Shown here: positions 10,800 to 23,009 of the stretch, piece after piece
How positions within the stretch are numbered: position 1 is the stretch's first letter
How the letters are laid out: each line of letters starts with the position of its first letter
Source: Agapanthus africanus
Lineage: Eukaryota; Streptophyta; Magnoliopsida; Asparagales; Amaryllidaceae
Length of the DNA: 64,000 nt
NCBI GenBank assembly: GCA_030015575.1
Contig: CM057347.1
Coordinates: 509,953,176-510,017,175 of the forward strand
Reading direction: 5' to 3'
Program-made: the position numbers and the translations under genes
Notes under the pieces: generated by a model
What the model saw: the letters and a program-made list of their open reading frames with translations, nothing else
Database searches by the model: none
Told to the model about the DNA's origin: nothing

Positions 10800-11145
10800 A
10801 AACCTGTCACGTGCTGGCACGTGACCCTTGGTCACGTGTGAGCACGTGACCCTCGTTGGGGTATTTCCTAATTTTTAGAATTGAATTTTTTTAAGCTGTA
10901 AGGCTTTCAAAGCCTGTCACGTGCTGGCACGTGACCCCCAATTGAGCCCTTTAACAGCAGCTTGTTTATGTTGTTGTTTTAATCATCGCGTGTCAGCACG
11001 TGACCCTTGGTCACGTGTGAGCACGTGACCCCAAATTGGGTCATCTTTCAGCCTTTTGTTTTCCATTTCTGTTTAGTGAGATTTTAACCATCACGTGTCA
11101 TCTCGTGACCATTGGTCACGTGTGAACACGTGATATCTCATTGAG
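10800..11145. repeat. CACGTG pair block upstream of the Y TATA box
   Basis: Repeats of TCACGTG-N4-CACGTGA, for example GTCACGTGTGAGCACGTGAC, several times between 10,806 and 11,135, spaced by TTTAAT-rich sequence. Confidence 0.75.
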
Positions 11146-11819
11146 GTAATTCCTGATTTTTTAATCAGGAAACATACGTTAGTCTCATTTGAGACTGAGA
11201 TCAACTTAAACGTTTGTTGAGAATACGTTAGTCTAATTTTAGACTAAGATCAACTCAAAGGGATCGTTTAGATCCAACAAAAGAGCATTTGGACTCTAAT
11301 GTTTAGTTTAGGGACATTGCGGTTGATTAGTTTAAGGACATTACGGTCCAATATTAGTTAAGGATATCTCGGTCCAAGGTTAAGGACATCATAGTTCATG
11401 GGTTTTAAAGGACCCCACAGTCCAGTTTAAAGACGTCATAGTCTATGAAATGTATGGTTGTCGGGACCCATCACCTTTCTGAAGACGTTGAAGGATTATA
11501 ATGACATATATCAGAGGGGTTCAGAGATGTACCCTTGAACCGATATGAGTTGGTTGAAAGATCTGTAGTCCAATTTGGGGCTAAGATCTGTTAAAATATT
11601 TATGAGCAGATAGGCTCAATTAAAATGAGTCGAGGACTTATGGCCAATTTTCGGCTAAGTCCAATCAGGTTAAAATGTTTAACATTTTATTTTGGGTTGT
11701 TGAGCCTTTATTTGGGCTTGGCCCTTTTAACAATGCTTGAATTCTGACAGTGTTTTTGTCTTCACTGAATGCTGAGCATTCCTCATAGCCTTAGACTTAT
11801 TACAGAACAATTTATGTTC

Positions 11820-12145
11820 TATTAGCGCGACACGCGGCGTGCTTGGCACTTCGCGCCAGTCAAAGAGCGCAATGCGCTTCCATCGAGTAGCACACACGTG
11901 AGGGACACGTGTCGCGCTTGGCGCTAAGCGCCAGATGATGGGCGCATTGCGCCAGTTTATGAACGCATTGCACTAGTAGTTTAGTGGCGCACACGTAATT
12001 GAAACGTGGTGCGCCTGGCGCTGAGCACCAGCTCATGAGCGCAGTGCGCTATTTCAAGAGCGCAAAGCGACACGTGTCGCGCTCGGCGCTGAGCGCCAGT
12101 CTAAAAGCACAGAAGCGCAGTTTAAGAGCGCAAAGTGCAGTTCCA
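11820..12145. repeat. GCGC palindrome block downstream of the X TATA box
   Basis: Dense GC-rich dyads such as TGGCGCTAAGCGCCA, GGCGCATTGCGCC and AGCGCAATGCGCT, mixed with CACGTGT. It takes the place that the CACGTG block takes in LTRs Y and A2. Confidence 0.7.
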
Positions 12146-12550
12146 GAGCACAAAGGAGCATATGATCAATTTTGTGATCTAAAAAAAAGAGACTTTGTCT
12201 CAAAATTCTAAGAACAAAAGTTCTTCAGTCTCTTATGTTGATGAAAGGCTTTGCCTTTATAGATTTATGATCTGTAAGGAAGAAGTAAATTCTTCTTTTA
12301 TTTTATGATGAGATCTTTTGATCTCTCTGTGAAAGACTTTTTTTCTTTATAGATCTATGATCTTTAAAGAAGTGGGTTCTTCTTTTTTAATTATGAGATG
12401 ATTTCATCTCTGGGCTTATCATCATCCGTTTCTTTACCTTGAAGAAAGTTTTCTTCTTCTGAGAGCTTGCTCTTTTTCTTTGAATTTCTCAAAGTTTTTT
12501 GAGGAGGTTTCTCTCTATGCTTCTGTATATGAGACTTGAAGTCTAGGGGC

Positions 12551-12560
12551 CTTTATATAG
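12551..12560 (-). promoter_or_regulatory. TATA box of LTR X
   Basis: CTATATAAAG on the minus strand, about 640 bp inside the LTR start, matching the TATA position of the sister LTRs by flanking order. Confidence 0.5.
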
Positions 12561-12894
12561 GACAAGCTGATCAGTTCAATCAGTTAAGGAGATCTTTTCT
12601 CCAATTGATTTAGGGAATTTCCAATCGTTAGATCTTTAATCCAAGGGCTTCTGATTTACAGAAGGCAATCTTCTTGTTTTTAACAAAGATTGGGAAATCT
12701 TCTACACAGAATTTATTTTATATTTTTAGTGATTTTTTAATCACCATTGGATCATTGATCCAACAGTGCTCTGATTTACAGAGCACAATTTTGTTGTTTG
12801 GAAAGATTTTGAGAAATCTTTCCTTAACAGAATTTAATTCTGGTTAGTTAATGATTCATCATTATTATTAGATCTTTAATCTAACGGTGGGGAG

Positions 12895-13135
12895 CTTTTA
12901 GTTCCAGCGCTAGCGCACCCGTGCTTTGCACGTGGTGCGCTGCTTAGAGCGCAGCGCACCTAGCGCTAGTGCATCCGTGTTTTGCACCACGTGCACTGCT
13001 TAAAGCGCAGCGCACCTAGCGCATCCATGCTTTTGCACGTAGTGCGCTGTTTAGATCGCAGCGCACCTAGCGCTAGCGCACGCGTGCTTTGCACGTGGTG
13101 CGCTGCTTAGGGCGCAGCGCACTTGGCGCTGCATC
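12895..13135. repeat. GCGC palindrome block upstream of the X TATA box
   Basis: Four units of about 57-60 bp with AGCGCTAGCGCAC, TTGCACGTGGTGCGCTGC and GCGCAGCGCACC. Position equals the first CACGTG block of LTRs A2 and Y. Confidence 0.75.
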
Positions 13136-13199
13136 TGAAGCATTGCTTCATTTTGAAATTTAAATTTCAAACAGTGCTTTGCTCTGATTGGGGGAAACA

Positions 13200-13555
13200 T
13201 ACATGTTACTACTCACGGGTTGGCAACTCAACCCCGTTGTGCCACAGTATTTTATCGCAGGTCCGACCCGTCGGCATAGTTGCGGCGGGTGTGTTATCTT
13301 CCTCTACTCCATTTGCATCGACCCGCGGTTTGCTTGTAAGTAGGTTGCGAGGATATTTGGTTCCCACTTTGTGTATTATTATTGTATCTAGTATACTCCA
13401 TCTACCTTATCTACCGTTTTCCACCAGTTATACATTGGACTTAGATGGTGAGCTTGTGAGATTTGTATATATTCTATTTCTGGTGTCGATGCTCACTTGA
13501 GCCGACGGGGCGTTTTATTTTCCTCGTGCTTTTATATGCTTATTGGCTCTATTAT

Positions 13556-13598
<43 letters not shown>

Positions 13599-13925
13599 CG
13601 TGTGGTTATGATTCCGCCTTTGGCGAAGAACTAGCTCCCGCTTGGGGATGCCTTTATTCTTTACTTGTATATATTCATGTGTTGTACCCATTTGGGGCCA
13701 GTATTTACAAAGGAAACTCTGCCGAAATTTTCGGGAAAACTTGGTATTCTAAAATTTTTTAATGTGACTTTATTTTTCTAAAATCACATTTTAGTTAAGT
13801 TTTTCCTTCACTCTACTTCTTTAAATTGTTTAGATTCTGGGCTTTGGCATACTTAGATTACGTTACGCCTTTAAACGTTTCATAATTTAAGTGACTGTCA
13901 CGTTTCGTACCTTCGGGTCGTGACA
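13200..13925 (+). repeat. 5' LTR remnant of D (last 0.73 kb)
   Basis: Matches the end of the 3' LTR: CTACTCACG(G/A)GTTGGCAA at 13,210 equals 21,086, and the part from about 13,280 on equals 51,647-52,271. It contains an (AT)n run at 13,557-13,597. The preceding 2.6 kb of the LTR should lie left of A1, outside the window. Confidence 0.85.
13557..13597. repeat. (AT)n microsatellite in the D LTR
   Basis: About 40 bp of alternating AT with one interruption. The same tract, of different length, is in the 3' LTR at 51,912-51,941. Confidence 0.9.
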
Positions 13926-13929
13926 AATT

Positions 13930-13941
13930 TGGTATCAGAGC
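13930..13941 (+). other. Primer-binding site of D (tRNA-iMet)
   Basis: TGGTATCAGAGC four bases after the LTR end. This is the classic complement of the plant initiator tRNA-Met 3' end. Confidence 0.9.
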
Positions 13942-14164
13942 GTTAGGTTTTACCTTTCTGAGTGTAGGATGACCCATGATAGATGGAGTAGGTGACTTAA
14001 GCAAAGTGACGTAGCGTGTGTATATTTCACAGCATACTTACGATACGATACTCCGCCTAAGTGAGCTTAGGATATATATTTGCTTATATTTCCTTCCTTA
14101 ATTCCGGAAATCCTTTGATTCGATCGCAATGTTCCTATCAATCATTTTTCTTGTTCTAGCCACT

Positions 14165-17100
14165 ATGCCGCCGATGACTACGAGGTCCAGAGGGCTACCG
14201 CCATAGATGAGATTAGAGCAGGCTCGTTTGAGATGAGGACCGATTAAGGCGGTACGCTACCCCTCAGGGACAGAGTGATCCGCCTTCTCCAGGACGGATA
14301 GCTAGGCTGGAGTCGAGTATTCAGGACTTGTGACAAATGGTTGGATTGTTAGTTGAGGTGAGCCGAGCTCCGAGAGCCGATGATGTCCCTCCTACTTCGG
14401 GGACTGTGATTGTACTTGCTGCTCAGGCAGCTGTTCCTGTTGTTACTGATACTATTTTCGTCTCCTTATAGGAGTTTTTGAGGCTGAAGCCTCCAGTTTT
14501 CACCGGCACATATACGGCGGAAGATCCGCAAACATTCCTCGACAGGATGACTAGGATTTGTCGTTCACTGAGATGTTCTGACGAGAGATAGGTTGAGCTT
14601 GCGATTTTTCGTCTAGATGGTCTGGCTCAGATGTGGTGCGAGTTGGTTGAGAGAGGCCGAGTTGCAGATCTGCTTCCTATGGCTTAGGATGAGTTCATAG
14701 ATATATTTCTTGCTCATTTCCTTTCGGAGAGCGTTCGAGATGCTTGAGCCCGTAGTTTTGAATCGTTGCGCAAGACTCCAGGGATGACAGTGTCCGAGTA
14801 CAACATTCAGTTTACTCAACAGTCCGATATGCTCCTTACCTGGTGGACACTGAAGAGAAACACATAAGATGGTTCAAGCGGGGACTAGACACGCAGTTAT
14901 TTCTTGTTATTGGCACCCAGCATTTTGACACTTATGCAGCCTTACTTTTGGAGGAGCGCATTTCTGAGACTTCGGTCATTTCGGGACCGAAGAGGATTCA
15001 TACAGATGTATCAACTCCGGTGCGGTTTGGCAGAGGACAGCCGGCTACTAGTAGTGGACAGGCCGAGTGTTCGCTTTGACTCCTCTAGATGCGCAGGCAT
15101 CCAACGCCGCTGTGACAGGTATTCTTTTGGTGTTTTCTTCCGATACGTATTTATTTTTGGTGTTGTTTGAAACGGTATCCACATATTTTTGTATCAAAGT
15201 CTAGCCGATTGTAGTCCTTGCTAAATCAGCCGCTTGTTGTGATTTCTTCCATAGGATGGTCTTTTGTCGCTCGAAATGTTTTTGTTTGTGTTTGTTTTGT
15301 TCGTATCGGAAATAGGGATTCTTCTATCAATTTGATTCTTCACGATATGTTAGACTTTGACGTTCTTCTGGGCATGGATTGATTACCCACTTGTTATGCA
15401 TCCGTGGACTGCCGTGAGAAGGCAGTTAGATTTAGTTTTTCGGGTGAGCCAGTTCTTGTTATTTAGGGAGACCTTAGCGCCATCCTTTCCAACTTGATTT
15501 CTTCTCTTCGCGCTGGTCAGTTCTTGAGGAAAGGATGTCAGGGATTCTTAGCGTATGTTCGAGTTGTTGGAGCCGCAGAGGTCCCGTTGGACTAGGTCCC
15601 AATAATGAGAGAGTTTCCCAATGTCTTTCCTGACAAGCTGCCTGGTTTGTCGCCGGTGCGCGATTTTAAGTTCTGCTTTGACTTGATTCCTGGAACGGAG
15701 CCTTTTTTTATACCGCCATATCGATGGACCCAGCGGAGCTTAAGAGCTGAAGGATCAGTTGCAAGATTTGTTGGATAAAGGGCTTGTTCGTCCGAGTGCG
15801 TCACCTTAGGGAGCTCCTGTCCTATTTGTCAAGAGGAAAGATGGCAGCTTGCGATTATCTATTGATTATCGTCAATTGGATCGAGTGACTATGCAGAATA
15901 GATATCCCCTTCTTTTCATTGATGATTTGTTCGATCAGCTCCAGGGTGCGGGGCATTTCTCGAAGATTGACTTGCAGTCGGGTTACCATCAACTGTGGGT
16001 TTGAGAGGATGATATTCCGAAGACTGCTTTTCACACATGTTACGGGCGTTATGAGTCTTCGTGATATCGTTCGAGCTCACCAATGCCCCAGCAACATTTA
16101 TGAATTTGATGAACCGTATATTCAGGCCGTTTCTTGATCAGTCAATCATCGTGTTCATTGAGGACATCCTAGTATACTTTTGGAGCCGAGTGGAGCCTGG
16201 GAAATAATTGAGAATTTCGTTGCAGACTTTGAGGGAGCGCCGACTATTCGCTAAATTATCCAAGTGTGTTTTCTGGTTGGATGGTGTTGACTTCTTGGAT
16301 CACGTAGTTACAAGAGATGGTATATGTATGGAACCGAAGAAGATCGAGGCCGTTCAACATTGGCCTATACCAGTATCTGTTACAGAGGTCCGCGGCTTTT
16401 TGGGTCTGGCCGGATTCTATCGACGTTCGTATAGGATTTTTCTCGTATAGCTGCACCGTTGATCGGGTTGACCCGGAAGGAAGTTCCTTTTCTATGGATC
16501 GAGGCATGCGAGCAGAGCTTTCAGCGGTTGAAGATTTGTTGACGACTGCACTAGTATTATCTTTGCCTTCAGGATCAAGCGGTTTCGTTGTTTATTGCGA
16601 TACTTCTCGGCAGTTGAAGAAGTACGAGCAGAACTATCCCACTCATGATTTATAGACGGCTGCGGTGGATTTTGCACTCAAGATATGGAGACACTACTTA
16701 TACAGAGTCGTGCTAAATATTCATGGACCACAAGGGTTTAAAGTACATTTTTCAGCAGCGAGATCTAAATTTAAGACAGCACCGATGGATGGAGCTAGTG
16801 AAAGACTATGACTGCGAGATTCTTTATCGTCCGGGCAAGGCGAATGTTGTGGCAGATGCTTTGAGTCGGAGGTCCGGAGGTAGCTTTTCTTGTTTGAGCA
16901 CAGTTCAGAGACAGTCGACGACAGATTAGCAGATTCTTTATGACAGCCGAGTACAGTTCGAGTTACGTCGACCGGGGGATAACTTGCCCGTGTCCATGCA
17001 CAACCACAGTTACTTGATCGTATCCGTAAGGTACAGTCTGATGATTCGTTTGTTATAGATCATGGAGCAAGTTCGACAGGACAGAAATTCAGAGTTCGTG

Positions 17101-18420
17101 ATCGATGATCAGCTAGTACTACGATTTGGGACCCGACTATGTGTGCCAGATTCTGAGGGACTGAGACGTGAGATTTTAGAGAAGGCATACCAGTCGACAT
17201 ATAGTGTTCATCTGGTTTTCACTAAGATGTATTATGATTTGAGAGAAGTCTATTGGTATGAAGGGATGAAGAGAGATGAAACAGATTTTCTTTCGGGATG
17301 CTTGACTTGTCAGCAAGTCAAGGCCGAGCATCAGGAGTTAGCAGGAGAGTTACAACCTTTGCTCATTCCGGAGTGAAAATAAGGCAGATCTCTATGGAAT
17401 TTATTGTGGGTCTACCTAGGACCAGTCGAGAGTATGACTCTAATTGAGTGATCGTAGACCGATTGACAGCAGCAGCTCATTTTCTGCCAGTCAAGACCAC
17501 TTTCGGATTCATTTAGTATGCTCAGATGTATATTGATGAGACTGTGCGACCACATGGCGTTTCGACTTGTATTGTGTCCGAAAAAGGCACCCAGTTCACC
17601 AGCCGACTATGGCAGAAACTACAGGAGGCTTTGGACACCCGATTGAGTTTCAGTACATCTTTCCATCTGCAGACCGACGGTCAATCAGAGCGGACTATTC
17701 AGACTCTGGAGGATATGCTCCGAGCTTGCGTTCTAGTTTTCGGTGGCAGTTGGGATCGTCACTTGCCCTTGATAGAGTTTTCCTATAATAACAGCTTCCA
17801 GGAGACGATTCAGATGACACCCTTCGAGGCGTTATATGGGAGGAGATGTCGATCGCCCGTTTGTTGGACAGAGCTCATTGAGAGCAGCATTTTGGGACCG
17901 CAGATTCTGCAGGAGACGATCGAGGAGATCCATTTGATTCGAATAGGATGAGAACGGCCCAGAGCAGGCGGAAATCTTATGCTGATAGACGTCGTCGCAA
18001 CTTGAGTTCACCGTTAGCGATCATGTTTTCTTAAGGGTTTCTCCGATGAAGGGTGTGTTGAAATTCGGAAAGAAGGTAAGCTTAGTCCTTAATTTGTAGG
18101 TCTCTTAGAGATTCTCAAGCGTGTCGGCGCGGTTGTTTATCATTTAGCTTTTCCGCCCAGCTTCCCAGATGTTCACCCCGTGTTCCATGTATCGATACTC
18201 CGTAAGTACCTTCATGACCCCTCTCATGCGATTCAGTATCAGACGATCTAGCTGGAGCACGATCTTTCCTTCATAGAGCCGCTGATAGTCATTCTAGATC
18301 GGCAGGTGAAGAAACTGAGGTCCGAGGTCATACCGTCCGTAAAGGGTTCTTTGGCGTGGCCCGAATAGCGAAGAGGTCATGTGGGAATCCATGGACGAGA
18401 TGAGAAAGAAATATCCCCAT
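14165..18420 (+). pseudogene. Gag-pol of chromovirus D (fossil)
   Basis: Recognisable parts in order: gag (about 14,165-15,100) with FLRLKPPVFTG and the capsid core; a protease-like stretch (about 15,270-15,480); reverse transcriptase (about 15,590-16,430) with [10 protein letters not shown] and GFLGLAGFYRR; RNase H (about 16,540-16,880) ending [16 protein letters not shown]; and integrase (about 17,060-17,950) with an HHCC zinc region and FHLQTDGQSERTIQTLEDML. Last is a Tekay-type tail with VFHVSILRKY (about 18,170-18,220) leading into the chromodomain region. Reverse transcription and integration would be its roles. Many breaks; not functional. Confidence 0.88.
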
Positions 18421-18464
18421 CTCTTCGAGGGTACGCATAGTTAGATTTTAAATTCGGAGACCAA

Positions 18465-18489
18465 ATTTCTTTAAGGGGGGAAGACCGAC
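18465..18489 (+). other. Polypurine tract of D
   Basis: TTAAGGGGGGAAGACC directly upstream of the 3' LTR start TGTAACG at 18,490. Confidence 0.8.
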
Positions 18490-21170
18490 TGTAACGTTTT
18501 AAAAATCGTTTAGGTTAATTGTCCGATAATCGGTAATATAACTTGTGTTTTCCGTAAAACTTAATCATAATTATTTTTCAATATAGACATAATTATACAT
18601 ATTTTAGCTATGTAATTACTAGTATTTGGTATTTAATTAGTTACCTATAAATTGCTAGTTTACTTAAATATTTTCTTAATTAATTATTTTTAAATATTAT
18701 CTTAAGCTTTCACTTATACATTTAATTAGTGATAATTACAAATGAGATTGGGTTAAGTACACATTAGTGCACCATAACAACTTAAAATCTAGCGTGTAAC
18801 ATATTCTTTTTCTTTGTTTTATCTCTAAGGTTCTAGATAATTCTTGGGTTAACTAGGAAAATAAATTAATTAAGAAAAGAATTATTAGATATGATAATAG
18901 GGCTTTTCTTGACTTTACACACTCACATACACACTCATCTCTCTCTCCCTCAAGCTTGGCCAAGCCCAACCTGCAGTAGCTCCCCCATCTTCTCCACCTC
19001 ATTTCACTTCATAAAATCTTCATTTTTGCATCAAAAATCCACACAAAGTCTCACAAATTCCTAATTAAACCTTCACCCAATATTCTTTGGCCCAAACTAG
19101 CTTGGATCTAGAAGCAAGGAAGCATTTTAGGAGGCTAAGTTTGCAAGCTAGAGCTCAAAAATTGTGAGGTATAAATCTTAACCCTATGGTTAATTTGTTA
19201 GTTAATTAGTTTAATCTAACTTAATTAGGTATTAATATGGTTATAATTGCAAGTTTGAAAATTTCAAGAGAAGGGTTTGGGTTCAAATTAGGATTTTTAT
19301 CACTTGATTATGGTTACAATGTGTAGACATCTTAAGACTTGCAAAATCTAATTTAGTTGTTAAGTTGCTAATTGTTACTTTTAAATTATCCTAATTGAAT
19401 ATTTTTGCAAACTAATTTCATGATTAATCTAAAATAGGTGAGATTAAAATTTAATTAATAATTGTGTAGCCTAATTAAGATATTAATTGAACATTGTGGC
19501 CACTAGTTTTGCTAAAACATCTAGATTTGCACTAAAATGGTTAATGGTTGCTTACTAGATTTTTGGAATAAATAGGTTTTAATTAAGTTGAGGTTGGAAT
19601 GGTCTATAACCTATTCCCTAAAATATTTAGTGTGTTGTGAATGCGTGATTGGTGCGATCGGGTTCTAGACTTGGTGGTTGTCACGTATAGCGACCCTGGT
19701 TGTGGTTTGTGGCATTGTCGCGAGCGCGTTTTGTGAACCAAGTGTGTGCGCCTCTAGTTAGTGCGTATTGGTTGAATTGTATCGTTAGTGTCCACAACCA
19801 TTTATATATCTATTCTCTTATTTACTTGTATGCGATTCTAGGATCGGGTGCAGAGATGTCGGACGTGGCACGGAAAGGCAAGGCTGAGATCGGATCAGAT
19901 TAGCTGAAGCGTCCCGGTGAGTAGATGTACACATCTATGGGGGGATCGTCTGGATGGCACGAGGCGCCCGATAGTTTAGGATTACTAGTAATACTTGTAT
20001 TTATATGCGTAGTTCCTAGTTATTCATCTCATTGTATCGCATCATATTATATATATGTGTATGTGTGTGTGTGTGATATCATCTTATAGGACACTTGCAC
20101 CATTACCATTGGTTCATCCTGCACGTGCACTATTCATGCGAACACACACGCTTTTGGTAATTGCTATGCCATGAACACTTTAGAACTTGTTTAAATCAGT
20201 ATCTAAAACATTTGCATTATATATGATATGTAAACCGGTAGTTGTATATTCATTTCATCGGGATGGGTACGTAGGATTGCTAGTCATATGTATATAATTC
20301 ATTGCATCATCATTCATACATAGTTTTCTAGTCATGCATCGCATTGCATGTTATTGATATTATAGACATCCATTATCACCGATATGTTTACGTATTGTGA
20401 TTCTTCTTGAGGATTTCAGTACTTATGAGATTTCTGAATTTTGGGAAAAACCGCAAGAATTTTATAAACATATTATCCTTTTAAAATGCAAGTTGCGGTT
20501 TTCTCGTGATATGATGTATGTGTCGTCCACCATGAGTTTTCCTGATTTCCGTTGATTTTCGAGACCCGATTAGAGGAGTAGGATGAACCGTCTCGGGTAC
20601 ATGATGGGCTCGGTATAGTACCCCGGGGCAAGAAACTCGAGTTGTAGACGATGAGCCTGGCAGGAGCAGACTACCTACCGGTGATGTCTGGCGCGGTGGA
20701 TATCCGGAGGATACCGACCGCAGTCGCGAGATTTGATGATATGGGCCGATCCGGACTGACGAAGCCCGAGACATTGAGATATTAAGATATTGAGATATTG
20801 AGACATTGAGATATCGAGATATTGAGACATTGAGATATTGAGATATACATATATTGTGTCGATGCTTGGCACGGATTTTCTATGGATTTCATTGATGATA
20901 TTTCGATTTATTGCAGAGAGGTTTTTCTAAGATAAGAATAAAGATTTTCTCATACCAGACATGTTCAGGTTTCATGTTTGATTATGCATTCATATTGCAT
21001 TCATGCTAGTACATCGTATCATATTGATATATGTAGGTCGTGACGCAATTGCGTGCATATTTACGATAGCCTTATTAGATATTACCTACTACTCACGAGT
21101 TGGCAATTCACCCCCGTTGTGCCACAGTATTTTTTTGCAGGTCCAACCCGTCAGCATAGTAGCGGCAGAT
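18490..21170 (+). repeat. 3' LTR of D, first 2.68 kb
   Basis: Starts TGTAACGTTTTAAAAATCG and is collinear (inverted) with the solo LTR at 45,848-50,508. Interrupted at 21,170 by A2; the remaining 625 bp are at 51,647-52,271. The last five bases here (cagat) pair with cgggt at 51,642-51,646 as a decayed duplication. Mostly AT-rich with no coding content. Confidence 0.85.
20766..20850. repeat. 9-10 bp repeat, GAGATATT/GAGACATT
   Basis: Eight or nine head-to-tail units of ATTGAGATA/ACATTGAG in the D LTR. A shorter version is in the D-type solo LTR at 46,815-46,860. Confidence 0.8.
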
Positions 21171-21569
21171 TGTTCCCGCTAAAAAAATTTTTCTGCGGAA
21201 AAGAGCCCAAGGTATCAAATGGCAGCAATACGTTTAGGAAAATGTGAACCGGTATTTTCCGGGCTGTATTTTGATAAACTCCTAGATGAGAAACAGCTAA
21301 ATTCTGATGGAATCGAAAGCTTCTCAAAAAATCCTTCGATTTGATATATTATGGGCTTCATAATTCATCCGGGATCAAAAGTTATGAGCAAATATGCTAT
21401 GCACGTGTAATCTAAGGAAGAAAATGTGAACCGGTATTTTCCGAGCAGCATTTTGATAAACTCCCGAATGAGAAACAGCTAAATTCTGATGGAATCAAAA
21501 GCGTCTCGAAAAATCCTTCGATTTGATATATTATGGGCCTCATAATTCATCTGGGATCAAAAGTTATGA

Positions 21570-22000
21570 GGCATCGCGTGCCCACACATGACCGGGCATC
21601 ACGTGCCCACACGTGACCGGGCATCACGTGCAGACACGTGACCATTTACAGGCAAAGCCTGTAGGCACTGAATAAAAAAAATAATTGGAAATAATTAATC
21701 AATGGGGTCACGTGCCAACACGTGATGAATCTTTAAACCCGTTGAAAAGAATTAAAGGAATAATAAAACACTAAGGAAAAACCCCAATGGGACATCACGT
21801 GCTCACACGTGACCAAGGGTCATATGCTGACATGTGATGATTCCTTAGCTCTGTTGAAAGGCAGAATTAAATTCTGAGTAAAATGTTTAATCAAGAGGGT
21901 CACGTGCCAACACGTGACAAGTTCTTAAACTCTTTTATTGATAGAATTAAATTCTATTTAATAATAAAATAAAGGGATCACGTGCCAACACGTGATTGAT
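21570..22000. repeat. CACGTG pair block upstream of the A2 TATA box
   Basis: At least seven paired hexamers of the form TCACGTGCCAACACGTGA (21,715-21,735; 21,898-21,920; 21,978-21,996) and CACGTGCAGACACGTG. The two hexamers start 10 bp apart, about one helical turn. CACGTG is the plant G-box core bound by bZIP and bHLH factors. Confidence 0.8.
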
Positions 22001-22356
22001 TTTTAAAAGCCTTCTGAATTAAAAGAATTAAATTCTAATTAAGCGAAATCAAAGACCTTAACTGGGAAAATATTTCTTTAAATCTATCCAAACAAAAAAG
22101 ATTATGCTCTGTAAAATGGAGCACCGTTGGATTAAAAATCCAAAGGTGATTAAAAATCACCAATTTATGGAAAGATTTTAGACAAGGAAAAATTTCCCTA
22201 AATTTCACCAAAAATAACAAACAGAGTATCTTTTGGATTAAAAATCCAATGGTGAATAAAATTCACTGAGTGATCTAAAAGATCACATTAGTTACGAAAA
22301 ACAAACAAAATCTTTCAATGAAAAATTTACTAAACAAATTGATTCTTTTCCTTCTC

Positions 22357-22366
22357 CTATAAATAG
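22357..22366 (+). promoter_or_regulatory. TATA box of the A2 5' LTR
   Basis: CTATAAATAG inside CTCCTATAAATAGGAG, itself a near palindrome, about 1.19 kb into the LTR. The 3' LTR copy is at 44,289-44,298. If used, U3 is about 1.2 kb and the following 2.6 kb of LTR is transcribed leader. Confidence 0.65.
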
Positions 22367-22439
22367 GAGCCAAGAAGAGAAGAGGGATATAGAATTTTGG
22401 GATCTTGAAATTTTCTAAAGGCAAAAAGCAGAGAGAAAA

Positions 22440-22985
22440 AAAGGAGAATTTAATTCTCACGAAAAGAAACCCTAGGTGAGAAAGGGGAAAGGGATCAGAG
22501 CTTTCATAAAACAAAAAAGAGAATTTAATTCTCAATCTAAGAGTTTAACTCTTCTGCAAAAGAACTTAGTTCTTCCTCTGGTTGAAAATTTGCGGAAGCA
22601 AATCTTCCCATAGGTTGAGAATTTAATTCTCATCGAGTTGAGATTCTGCCATGCAGATCCAAAACTTAGAGGGAGAATTGAGTTTAGAGAATTTAATTCT
22701 CCCAAATTTACAGGAATTTAATTCCTTAAAGATAAATTAGGGTTTAACCTTATATGAGAATTTAATTCTCCCAAAACTCACAGGAATTTAATTCCTCCAA
22801 GATAAAACTAGGGTTTAACCCTATATGAGAATTTAATTCTCCCAAATTCATAGGAATTTAATTCCTCCTAAATGAAATTAGGGTTTCACCCTACATAAGA
22901 ATTTAATTCTTTCACATACATAGGAATTTAATTCCTCTAAAACCATAATTAGGGTTTAACCCAACAGAGAATTTAATTCTTTAAA
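22440..22985. repeat. Chain of aattTaatt-type palindromes (A2)
   Basis: Repeated GAGAATTTAATTCTC, GGAATTTAATTCC and GGGTTTAACCC in a near-regular order (about 60 bp for one set of three), just after the TATA box. Confidence 0.8.
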
Positions 22986-23009
22986 GATCTTCATGCATGT
23001 GAGGAACTA

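Larger units (their letters stand above)
8202..11174 (-). mobile_element. Solo LTR Y (A-family, CACGTG type)
   Basis: A complete LTR of about 2.97 kb, minus strand, starting TGTTTCCTGATT (11,174 downward) and ending GGAGGGGAACA at 8,202. Flanks tacgg (8,197-8,201) and tacgt (11,175-11,179) look like a target-site duplication with one change. It has no interior and no primer-binding site, so it is a solo LTR left by recombination. Block order matches the A2 LTRs: CACGTG array, palindromic region, TATA, aattTaatt palindromes, CACGTG array, GGAC array, conserved end. Confidence 0.75.
1..13199 (-). mobile_element. Element A1: gag-only large LTR retrotransposon, partial
   Basis: Minus-strand member of family A, running off the left edge. 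Seen: the 5' LTR (7,768-13,199, itself interrupted by a solo LTR), a primer-binding site just inside it, a gag-like region (5,027-7,684), then 4-5 kb of tandem arrays and an antisense gene-like segment. Layout matches A2 block for block in opposite orientation. No protease, RT or integrase is recognisable. The right end abuts chromovirus LTR sequence (13,200 onward), so it inserted into D's 5' LTR. The flanking duplicate on the right is probably tacat (13,200-13,204); its partner would lie outside the window. Broken. The 3' LTR is not visible. Confidence 0.8.
7768..13199 (-). repeat. 5' LTR of A1 (type X), interrupted by solo LTR Y
   Basis: The LTR begins, on the minus strand, at 13,199 with TGTTTCCCCC and ends at 7,768 with GGCGGGGAACA next to the primer-binding site. 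Its own sequence is 11,180-13,199 plus 7,768-8,201, about 2.45 kb, and the junction restores the phrase GGTTTAAGGATACGTTAG found unbroken elsewhere. It holds a TATA box at 12,551-12,560, GCGC-type palindrome blocks on both sides of it, a short GGAC...GTCC region (11,290-11,450) and the conserved terminal 430 bp. Confidence 0.75.

Noticed and set aside
13900-13960. tRNA gene suggested by a tRNA-Met-like match
   Set aside because: Only the 12-base primer-binding complement is present directly after an LTR end; no cloverleaf sequence around it.
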